Of a stretch of 64,000 nt of DNA, positions 26,340 to 33,507 are shown one piece after another (position 1 is the first letter of the stretch; the number at the start of each line of letters is the position of its first letter). Under the pieces are notes generated by a model, which made no database searches, was not told the origin of the DNA, and saw only the letters and a list, made by a program, of their open reading frames with translations. This DNA is from Clostridiales bacterium (lineage in GTDB: Bacteria > Bacillota > Clostridia > Christensenellales > Borkfalkiaceae), in assembly GCA_015069425.1 (NCBI GenBank), contig SVIP01000001.1, positions 310,001 to 374,000 of the forward strand, written 5' to 3'. The translations under genes were made by a program, and so were the position numbers.

Positions 26340-27779
26340 ATGTGTTATATTAATGTAGATTTGATAAAAACTTTAAGAAAAAATAAAAATCTTTCTCAAA
26401 AAGAACTTGGGAAATTGTTAGGCATTAGCGATAGAGCCGTATCGCGATGGGAACTTGGCGAAACTAAACCAACAGCTAAAAATCTTTCTTTATTATCTAA
26501 AATATTTGGTGTGTCTATAAACGATTTTTTTTATGAAAGTTCTTCAAAAACTAATAACGAAGAAATTAAAGGGATGAACTCTCTAATCGAGTTGTATAAA
26601 ATCGGAAGAGGACCATCAAGTTCACATACTATTGGACCAGAACGTGCTTGCAAAATATTTAGAGATAGAAATAAGAATGCTCTAAAATTTAAGGCAATTC
26701 TTTTTGGTTCCTTAGCAAAAACTGGAAAAGGACATGGTACAGACGTTGTTATTAAAAAAACTTTATCCCCAACGCATTGTGAGGTTGAATTTAATATAAT
26801 TAAAACTGATATTCCACATCCAAATACTATGGAGTTATATGCTTTAGGTGCTAATGATATAATTATCGATAAGGTGCAAGTTTTAAGTATTGGTGGAGGT
26901 AGTTTAATTTTTAATGGTGAACAAATAGAGCACAAAATAGTATATAAAGAAACGAAATTTAGTGAAATTTCTAAATATTGCAAAGAAAATAACTTAAAAC
27001 TTTATCAATACGTAATAGAAAAAGAGAGTAATAATATCGTTGAATACGTAAAACAAATTTGGGATGCAATGAAAAATTCCATAAAAAAGGGATTGCAAGA
27101 CGAAGGCTACCTTCCTGGCGGACTTAATGTTAGAAAGAGAGCAAAAATCCTCTTTGCAAACGAACACATTGATGAAACAAACGAAACTAAAGAAAATAGA
27201 TTGGTCTGTGCCTATGCCTTTGCAGTAGGAGAACAAAATGCTTCTGGTGAAACAATTGTAACCGCTCCCACTTGTGGTGCTGCGGGTGTTTTACCTGCGG
27301 TATTATTATATCAGCAAAAAAAACATAATTATAGTGATGCAAAAATCATAGAAGCGATTTTAACGGCTGGTTTAATAGGAAACTTAATTAAAACAAATGC
27401 ATCTATATCAGGCGCTGAGTGTGGCTGTCAAGCAGAGATTGGAACAGCTTGCGCTATGACCGCTGCAGCATTGGCAGAACTTAAAAATTTAAGTATTGAT
27501 AAAATTGAATATGCGGCAGAGATTGCAATTGAGCATCATTTAGGTCTTACATGTGATCCTATTTGTGGTCTTGTTCAAATTCCATGCATAGAAAGAAACG
27601 CTGTTGCTGCAATGAGAGCAATTAACGCCGCAAATCTTTCAAGTTTTTTATGGGGGTCAAGAAAAATTTCATTTGATGATGTTGTTGTTGCAATGAAAGA
27701 GACAGGTAAGGATATTTTATCATCCTATAGAGAAACTTCCGAAGCCGGACTTGCAAAAATTAAATTGCATAAATTCTAA
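26340..27779 (+). CDS. HTH-L-serine dehydratase fusion (iron-sulfur type)
   Basis: A 479-aa three-part protein. Residues 8-63 are an XRE-type helix-turn-helix (LSQKELGKLLGISDRAVSRW with WELGETKP after it). From about 80 to 220 comes the serine dehydratase beta domain, beginning SLIELYKIGRGPSSSHTIGP, and from about 235 the alpha domain with PGGLNVRKRAK, TAPTCGAAG, SGAECGCQAEIG and CDPICGLVQIPCIERN, whose cysteines hold the [4Fe-4S] cluster. The enzyme part deaminates L-serine to pyruvate and ammonia. Single-chain beta-alpha fusions are common; the extra DNA-binding domain is not, and suggests a trigger enzyme that controls its own gene or others in response to serine. All cluster cysteines are present, so catalysis is expected. 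Confidence 0.9.
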   Translation: MCYINVDLIKTLRKNKNLSQKELGKLLGISDRAVSRWELGETKPTAKNLSLLSKIFGVSINDFFYESSSKTNNEEIKGMNSLIELYKIGRGPSSSHTIGPERACKIFRDRNKNALKFKAILFGSLAKTGKGHGTDVVIKKTLSPTHCEVEFNIIKTDIPHPNTMELYALGANDIIIDKVQVLSIGGGSLIFNGEQIEHKIVYKETKFSEISKYCKENNLKLYQYVIEKESNNIVEYVKQIWDAMKNSIKKGLQDEGYLPGGLNVRKRAKILFANEHIDETNETKENRLVCAYAFAVGEQNASGETIVTAPTCGAAGVLPAVLLYQQKKHNYSDAKIIEAILTAGLIGNLIKTNASISGAECGCQAEIGTACAMTAAALAELKNLSIDKIEYAAEIAIEHHLGLTCDPICGLVQIPCIERNAVAAMRAINAANLSSFLWGSRKISFDDVVVAMKETGKDILSSYRETSEAGLAKIKLHKF

Positions 27780-27843
27780 ATTAAAAAGTGTAGCACACTA
27801 TACTTTGCAGGCAAAGTTGTGTGTTTTGCAAGGCAAAAAATGA

Positions 27844-27871
27844 AAAGACTAACGAAAATTTTCGTTAGTCT
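27844..27871. terminator. Terminator of the serine dehydratase gene
   Basis: AAGACTAACGAAAA with TTTTCGTTAGTCTT forms a perfect 28-base palindrome followed by TTTAT. A second hairpin, GAGCG/CGCTC at about 27900-27920 with A and T runs on both sides, likely ends the converging ligase gene. Confidence 0.85.
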
Positions 27872-27929
27872 TTTATCTTGGCTAAAAAATCCCTAAAAGA
27901 AGAGCGCTTTTTCTCGCTCTTTTTTATAA

Positions 27930-30224
27930 TTATAACTTATTTCTCTGTATCTTACCGCTAACAGTTTTAGGAAGTTCATCACGGAACACAACAATTCTTG
28001 GATACTTATAGGGCGCAGTTTTCGCCTTAACGTAAGCTTGAATTTCCTTCTTAAGCTCTTCTGTCGGCACAGTGCCTTTAACAAGTACTATACTTGCCTT
28101 TACGACTTGTCCACGCACTTCGTCTGGCTCAGCCGAAACACCACACTCTAGAACGTAAGGAAGTTCCATAATAACACTTTCGATTTCAAATGGTCCTATG
28201 CGGTAACCGCTTGATTTAATAACGTCATCTACACGGCCAACGTACCAATAGAAACCATCCTCGTCTCTCCAAGCAGTATCACCAGTGTGATAAAATCCGT
28301 CATGCCAAACTTCTTTGGTCTTTTCTTCGTCACGATAGTAACCGCAGAATAAACCACAAGGTGCACCTTCTTTAACGTTTACAACAATTTCACCAACTTC
28401 ACCATCGGGAACTGAATTGCCATTTTCGTCAATAATATCAATGTCGTAAACAGGTGCAGGTTTACCCATAGATCCAATCTTATGCGGTTTACCGACAAGA
28501 TTACCTATAAGCATTGTCGTTTCGGATTGACCAAAGCCCTCTTTAATTTGAAGTCCTGTAAGTTTTTCAAACTGACTGTACACTTCTGGGTTAAGAGCCT
28601 CACCAGCAGTAGACATATGTTTAACTGAACTAAAATCATATTGTGATATATCTTGTTTAATAAGCATTCTGAGCATTGTTGGAGGTGCACAGAAAGTGGT
28701 TATTTTATATTTAGCAAACATAGGCAAAATATCTGCGGCATCAAAGCGGTCAAAATCATAAACAAAAGTTGCCGCTTCACAAAGCCATTGCCCATAAAGT
28801 TTACCCCACATTGATTTTGCCCAACCGGTATCAGATATTGTAAAATGCAATCCATCTGGATCAACATTGTGCCAATATTTAGCCGTGTGGAAATGACCTA
28901 AAGGATACTTATGGTTGTGAAGTGCCATTTTCGGATAGCCACTTGTACCAGAAGTAAAGAACATCAACATAGGATCGTCGCCACAAGGCGTCTCGGCTGT
29001 TCTCTTAAAATGCGTAGAATAAAGAAGATATTCTTCGTCAAAGTTTCTCCAACCATCTCTAACGCCATTAACCATGATTTTATGTTTCATGTCAGGGCAT
29101 TTTTCCATCGCAATTTCTGCTTGGTGCGCAGTATCGCCATCTGCAGTACAAATAATTGCACTAGCACCAGCCGCTTTAAATCTATATTCAAAATCATGTT
29201 CTTGAAGTTGATTGGTTGCTAAAATCGCAATCGCGCCAAGTTTATTAAGCGCAATCATAGCAAACCAGAACTGATAATGACGCTTTAAGACTAAAACGAC
29301 CTTGTCCCCTTTCTTTATGCCTAAAGACTTAAAGTAGTTAGCACAACGGTTAGATTCTCTCTTTATATCCTTAAAAGTAAATCTACGCTCTGTTTTATCT
29401 CTAGAAACGTGCAACATTGCAAGTTTTTCAGGTTCTCTGTCAGCAAGTTCATCCACTAAATCAAATGCAAAATTAAACTTTTCAGTGTTTTTAAATTTGA
29501 TAGAAGTGGGCGTTCCATCCTCATCTTCAATAGTATCAATGTAATTTTTATAAATGCGTGCTTTGTCATCTTTAACAACTTTGGTTTCTTTTTTGCTAAT
29601 AAGTTTTTGAGATTCAGAAAGTTCAGGAATAGGCTCTCCCGTAGGATTTAAAACTATAGCATAAAAGACACAGTCTCTACCATTAACCGCAATCATGCCA
29701 TGCGGAGTATCACTATCATAATAAATACTGTCCCCAGGACCTAAAACTTCTTTATGTTCGCCAACTTGAACCATAAGATAGCCATCAACGACGATATCGC
29801 ATTCTTGTCCAGCGTGAGTAGTTAGTTCAATATCTTTGCCTTGTGCATCTTCACTATAGGTACTGCGCACATAAAGAGGCTCAGCAATCCTGTTTTGGAA
29901 AGCATAGGCAAGGTTATAATAAGTCATACCATGTGCCTTAGCGATTTCCTGCCCAGCGCCTAAACGTGTAACAGTATAACCTTTAAGTTTAGGGCTATAG
30001 CCCTCAATAATATCGGTAACATTTACCCCGAGAGCTAAAGCACAGCGATAAATAAAGGCAAAGTTAAGGTCTTTTTGCCCATTTTCACAAATCAAATACT
30101 CTTGCTCGGATACACCAGTTTTATTAGCCATATCGCTAACAGAAAGCCCAACGATATCACGAAGTTCTCTGATACGCCCCGCCATCTCCTTAATCTTAAA
30201 ATCAAGACCGGTTAATTTTTCCAT
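27930..30224 (-). CDS. HTH-cupin-acyl-CoA ligase (T-box controlled, predicted valine-linked)
   Basis: A 764-aa protein of three parts. Residues 15-72 are an XRE-type HTH (ELRDIVGLSVSDMANKTGVS), about 125-200 a cupin (THAGQECDIVVDGYLMVQVG, then GDSIYYDSDTPHG), and about 235-764 an AMP-forming acyl-CoA ligase with P-loop TSGTSGYPK, GFGQSET, YHTGDTAWRDEDG, the hinge block YWYVGRVDDVIKSSGYRIGP and the catalytic lysine in SGKIQR. The C-terminal block ECGVSAEPDEVRGQVVKA is typical of medium-chain (MACS/ACSM) ligases, some of which prefer branched short acids. The start at 30224 has AGGAG upstream. A T-box (30244-30508), read as valine-specific, precedes it. The close paralogue at 55971-58238 has the same layout. 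Activation of isobutyrate is the favoured, unproved, role. Confidence 0.88.
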   Translation of the reverse strand: MEKLTGLDFKIKEMAGRIRELRDIVGLSVSDMANKTGVSEQEYLICENGQKDLNFAFIYRCALALGVNVTDIIEGYSPKLKGYTVTRLGAGQEIAKAHGMTYYNLAYAFQNRIAEPLYVRSTYSEDAQGKDIELTTHAGQECDIVVDGYLMVQVGEHKEVLGPGDSIYYDSDTPHGMIAVNGRDCVFYAIVLNPTGEPIPELSESQKLISKKETKVVKDDKARIYKNYIDTIEDEDGTPTSIKFKNTEKFNFAFDLVDELADREPEKLAMLHVSRDKTERRFTFKDIKRESNRCANYFKSLGIKKGDKVVLVLKRHYQFWFAMIALNKLGAIAILATNQLQEHDFEYRFKAAGASAIICTADGDTAHQAEIAMEKCPDMKHKIMVNGVRDGWRNFDEEYLLYSTHFKRTAETPCGDDPMLMFFTSGTSGYPKMALHNHKYPLGHFHTAKYWHNVDPDGLHFTISDTGWAKSMWGKLYGQWLCEAATFVYDFDRFDAADILPMFAKYKITTFCAPPTMLRMLIKQDISQYDFSSVKHMSTAGEALNPEVYSQFEKLTGLQIKEGFGQSETTMLIGNLVGKPHKIGSMGKPAPVYDIDIIDENGNSVPDGEVGEIVVNVKEGAPCGLFCGYYRDEEKTKEVWHDGFYHTGDTAWRDEDGFYWYVGRVDDVIKSSGYRIGPFEIESVIMELPYVLECGVSAEPDEVRGQVVKASIVLVKGTVPTEELKKEIQAYVKAKTAPYKYPRIVVFRDELPKTVSGKIQRNKL

Positions 30225-30243
30225 AAAAACTCCTTTTTGGACG

Positions 30244-30508
30244 AAAAAAACTCGCCCCAAAGATTTTCTTTGAGACGAGCGTTATAATCCACACCCGCGG
30301 TACCACTCAAATTGCGGAAAACCCGCCACTCTCGGAATCCATCAATTCCTATGCATTAACGCAGCAATCACGGAGAAGTTCTACTTGCACAAGCTTTCTT
30401 CTTCCCGACTCAGAAGCTACATCAACGAAAAACCACCTAGCGATTCACACCAACCACCACCTCTCTAAAAGGAAATTAATCGTGAACTCTTCTTCAACGT
30501 CTTTATTC
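30244..30508 (-). promoter_or_regulatory. T-box riboswitch, specifier read as GTA (Val)
   Basis: Minus-strand leader with the full T-box plan. AGAAG/CTTCT (around 30493-30489 and 30416-30412) forms the lower Stem I helix; the bases before it on the 3' side are GTA (30420-30418) plus a purine, placing valine in the specifier position. The AGAGAG bulge and GGTTGGTGTGAA distal loop are present. The T-box is TTTGAGTGGTACCGCGG (about 30311-30295), whose UGGU fits a tRNA with discriminator A. The terminator CTCGTCTCAAAG/CTTTGGGGCGAG (30279-30251) ends in seven T, and TTTGAG can pair with CTCAAA as antiterminator. The specifier was assigned by hand alignment with B. subtilis glyQS. Confidence 0.88.
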
Positions 30509-30514
30509 TACAGT

Positions 30515-30543
30515 ATTTTAACATAATATTATAGTTTTGTCAA
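30515..30543 (-). promoter_or_regulatory. Promoter of the first T-box/ligase unit
   Basis: Minus strand TTGACA (30543-30538), 17-base spacer, TAAAAT (30520-30515); start site expected near 30508, at the head of the T-box. Confidence 0.8.
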
Positions 30544-30591
30544 CGGATTTTATATAAATATGCGCAATCATTAGTGTACTAGAATTAAAGT

Positions 30592-31869
30592 TTAATCGTT
30601 ACAGAAGAAAGAAGTTGACGGTGCAGCATTAGGCTTTCTTCCAACCGAAGTATTATCTTCTCTGCGGTCTCTAAGCTCAGGGATAGGATTGGGAGCGGTT
30701 TGATAACGATAATCAGCGCCACGACGACGAATTGAATTCTCAATTACGTTATGTGACGGAACAATATCCGTAGTTGGATTAACAATATTTTGATAACGGA
30801 AAAAATCCGCATCTTTATTAAGAGAAGAAACTTTAACGTAATTTTCTCTGTTAGAAGTAAACTGTACAGTATCGCCCAATATCCTTCTAACATAGTCAAT
30901 GTTTTCGTGTAAAACTATAGGCGCTGGGAATTCACAATCTTTAATAACGGAATTGTAATCTTTCCCTTCGTATTTTTCGAGAAGTTCTACTGCTTTATGT
31001 AAATGTGCAATTTCGAAGAGCAAATTTTCTTCCCAAAGATTTTTTATGTAAGCATCAGTTTCGGTTAAATAACACGACCAGTATAAATAACACTCACAAT
31101 ACTCGTGCCACAATAACATTTCAAGCCAAGTAGCCGTTCCGTCCATTAAAGATTCGTACTGAGTTACGTGCTCCTCTTCAACTAGAGCAATTTCTTCATA
31201 TAAACGTCTGCCAATATCCGAATTCGCAAAATTAGTCACGTTCATATAATAATTCATTGTCTGTTGCTCTGCTGCTGTTATTATCATTGTATTAAGAACG
31301 GTCTGCACGTCACTCGTTTTAGAATTTATGCATCTTTTTACGTTATCTTTCGGATATCTGTGATGAGAAATTGTAGGTCTACCAGGCATAATCTCAGTAT
31401 ATCTCCCAACAAGCCACTCAGCATAAACCCCTTGTTCCATTTCAAGTAGGTTTGCATATCTGTACAAATGGTCAAAGTCCTCAAGTAATGCAAAATCAAG
31501 CGCAGTTTTAACGTCACAATCAAGTTCACGCTTAGCAAGTTCACTTGTCAAGTCAACGGCTAACTGTTCATAACCAATAGTATGTTCTAAAATACTCTCG
31601 TCCTTTGGCTTAAGTAAAGAAATTTTAATTTGTTGCTGTTTTTCAACCGCACGAGTTAGTGCAATTTCTTGCCTTAACTCATTGTCACAAGTATGCCTTG
31701 CAAGTTGGTGTGAAAACCAGTTCGCCTCAAATTCCGTACCGTTCATTAAAATTATACGGCACTTAGTGTATGGGTCAACCTCTCTTTTGTCATAAGGTTT
31801 AGGATATAACTGTTGCCAATTTTGAAAAGATTTTTCAATACTTTTCGGTTTTTCTTTAAACGGATTCAT
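30592..31869 (-). CDS. Ferritin-like (di-iron fold) protein, unknown function
   Basis: A soluble 425-aa protein. The central 330 residues are helical with carboxylate and histidine patterns of the ferritin-like superfamily: EDFDHLYRYANLLEMEQG, ITAAEQQTMNYYMN, EEIALVEEEHVTQYE, LLWHEYCECYLYWS and LFEIAHLHKAVELLEKYE, with two E-x-x-H motifs that could hold di-iron sites, possibly in two tandem four-helix bundles. The N- and C-terminal 50-60 residues are extended and polar, ending SFFCND. I do not recognise a named family. It lies between the T-box of the ligase gene and an MFS gene, with AGGAG before the ATG. Iron storage, peroxide reduction or a spore-coat manganese-catalase-like role are all possible. 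Confidence 0.65.
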   Translation of the reverse strand: MNPFKEKPKSIEKSFQNWQQLYPKPYDKREVDPYTKCRIILMNGTEFEANWFSHQLARHTCDNELRQEIALTRAVEKQQQIKISLLKPKDESILEHTIGYEQLAVDLTSELAKRELDCDVKTALDFALLEDFDHLYRYANLLEMEQGVYAEWLVGRYTEIMPGRPTISHHRYPKDNVKRCINSKTSDVQTVLNTMIITAAEQQTMNYYMNVTNFANSDIGRRLYEEIALVEEEHVTQYESLMDGTATWLEMLLWHEYCECYLYWSCYLTETDAYIKNLWEENLLFEIAHLHKAVELLEKYEGKDYNSVIKDCEFPAPIVLHENIDYVRRILGDTVQFTSNRENYVKVSSLNKDADFFRYQNIVNPTTDIVPSHNVIENSIRRRGADYRYQTAPNPIPELRDRREDNTSVGRKPNAAPSTSFFCND

Positions 31870-31937
31870 TATAAACTCCTTTTTTATTTTTCCATTTAAT
31901 AGTTTATGAAAAAAGGAAGTTTATTGTGAAAATTAAA

Positions 31938-31962
31938 AAAACCGCTCTTTTAGAACGGTTTA
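31938..31962 (-). terminator. Terminator of the MFS gene
   Basis: AAACCG and CGGTTT flank a partly paired TCT/AGA loop; on the minus strand TTTTTTTAATTTT follows. Confidence 0.7.
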
Positions 31963-31975
31963 TTTTAGTTAAATT

Positions 31976-33304
31976 TTATTGTAATTTTTTATTAGAGTTT
32001 GTCACGCACACATTAACAATAAAAGTTATAATTAAAGTAACTAACGCAACTATAAATATGGTAAGATAAGCAGTCTGCCAACCAGATGCATCAATTATAG
32101 CACCTATAACAGTTGGCGCAACCCCTGCAGCAATAGATGCAACTGCGTTCGTGATTGCACTAAACGCCGCTGTATTTAATTGATTTTTCATTTTGAAAGC
32201 AATTATACTAATACAAATTGCTTTAATTCCATTTGCAAGTACAACAAATGCAAGGACTAAAATTAGTGCTATAATAATATTCACATTATATAAGAAATAT
32301 AAAAGTATAGGTATAGGCAATAAAATTGACAGAAAAATAACACCTTGTCTTATAAAGTTTTTATCTTTTTCACAAGAAGATATGGTCATCATAGGCCCTA
32401 AAAATATTGCAATGGGCGCAATAATTGAAACGTATATTGAAATATTATCAGGCAGTTTATATATACCAACTAGCAAGGTTGTAACGTAGTTCATAACTGA
32501 ATAATATAAAGACGTTACTAAAAAAGTGATTAATAAAAGCAATGTGTAAAATATTATTGTTTTAGATTTAGTATCAATAGAAATTAAAGGCTTGTCGACA
32601 TTGGCGTCTTTTTTCTTTTCCTCTAGTAAAATTTTAGCATCCATCATTTCGTTGATGTGTTTAAATCTTTTTGCTTTATTTAAAACCAAAGCAAACACTA
32701 AAACGGAAAGCAAGAACATTCCGCCTATTATAAAATAAGGTAAACGCCACAATCCTTCTTGATTAAAACTTAAACTTAACGCACAAATTGAATATGCTAA
32801 AACCGTGCCTAGAGCGTAAGCCGTGTTCATAACCATATTTGCCGTAGTGCAGAGTTTGGTGGGTAGATTTTGTGTTAATGCATAGTTACATCCACAATAA
32901 ATTGCTCCTTGAAATAAGCCACTGAGCCCAAAGTAAATCCAAATTTGATAAATGTTGGTTGCTGTACCGATTAAAATAGTTGAAACAGCAGCAATCGGAA
33001 CAGTAATAATTACGTATTTGAAAATGTTTATTTTCTTCATAATGAAAAATAAAACAATTTGAATTAAACCATAAGGCACAAAATAGAAAGTATTCGCCAT
33101 ACTAGCAAGACGATTTTGACCGTTAAGCCATAAATCAGCAATATACTTTTGTTCCGCAGCAAAAATACCTTTTGCAGCCATACTTGACATATAAATGAAA
33201 AAGCAAGCAAAGATAAGAAGATACCCGTACTTACATCTATTCTTGTCAATGTTTTGTAGATTTATGCGTTCAGAACGTTCAATATGTATGTTAAAAAACT
33301 TCAT
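31976..33304 (-). CDS. Major facilitator superfamily transporter
   Basis: A 442-aa membrane protein with 12 predicted segments in two halves separated by a charged loop (about residues 200-225, rich in Lys/Asp). The N-terminal half contains GRLA-like and small-residue-rich helices; the closing region AAGVAPTVIGAIIDASGWQTAY is typical of MFS carriers of the phosphate/organic-anion or sugar-phosphate antiporter type. No substrate motif is decisive. The start at 33304 is chosen because AGGAG lies six bases upstream; an ATG 21 codons earlier lacks a site and would add a polar extension. Promoter: TTGCTT, 17-base spacer, TATAAT at 33384-33356. Confidence 0.85.
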   Translation of the reverse strand: MKFFNIHIERSERINLQNIDKNRCKYGYLLIFACFFIYMSSMAAKGIFAAEQKYIADLWLNGQNRLASMANTFYFVPYGLIQIVLFFIMKKINIFKYVIITVPIAAVSTILIGTATNIYQIWIYFGLSGLFQGAIYCGCNYALTQNLPTKLCTTANMVMNTAYALGTVLAYSICALSLSFNQEGLWRLPYFIIGGMFLLSVLVFALVLNKAKRFKHINEMMDAKILLEEKKKDANVDKPLISIDTKSKTIIFYTLLLLITFLVTSLYYSVMNYVTTLLVGIYKLPDNISIYVSIIAPIAIFLGPMMTISSCEKDKNFIRQGVIFLSILLPIPILLYFLYNVNIIIALILVLAFVVLANGIKAICISIIAFKMKNQLNTAAFSAITNAVASIAAGVAPTVIGAIIDASGWQTAYLTIFIVALVTLIITFIVNVCVTNSNKKLQ

Positions 33305-33355
33305 AACACACTCCTTTGTTACTTGTTCAATATTAGTTTTTGAGCAACAAATATT

Positions 33356-33384
33356 ATTATAATACAATAAATAAATTAAAGCAA
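33356..33384 (-). promoter_or_regulatory. MFS gene promoter
   Basis: Minus strand TTGCTT (33384-33379), 17-base spacer, TATAAT (33361-33356). Confidence 0.65.
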
Positions 33385-33420
33385 ATAATTAGTATAAAAA
33401 TATTTATGAATTTAAGCAAA

Positions 33421-33453
33421 AAAAGTGACACTCAAAAGAGTATCACTTTTTTT
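33421..33453 (-). terminator. Terminator of the large lipoprotein gene
   Basis: AAAAGTGA-c-ACTC and GAGT-a-TCACTTTT pair around AAAA; on the minus strand a run of T follows. A second small hairpin, AACCGC/GCGGTT, lies at about 33458-33473. Confidence 0.75.
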
Positions 33454-33507
33454 GTTTAACCGCAAAAGCGGTTTTTTCTATTTCTTCTACTTACGCAGCA
33501 GGAGTCA

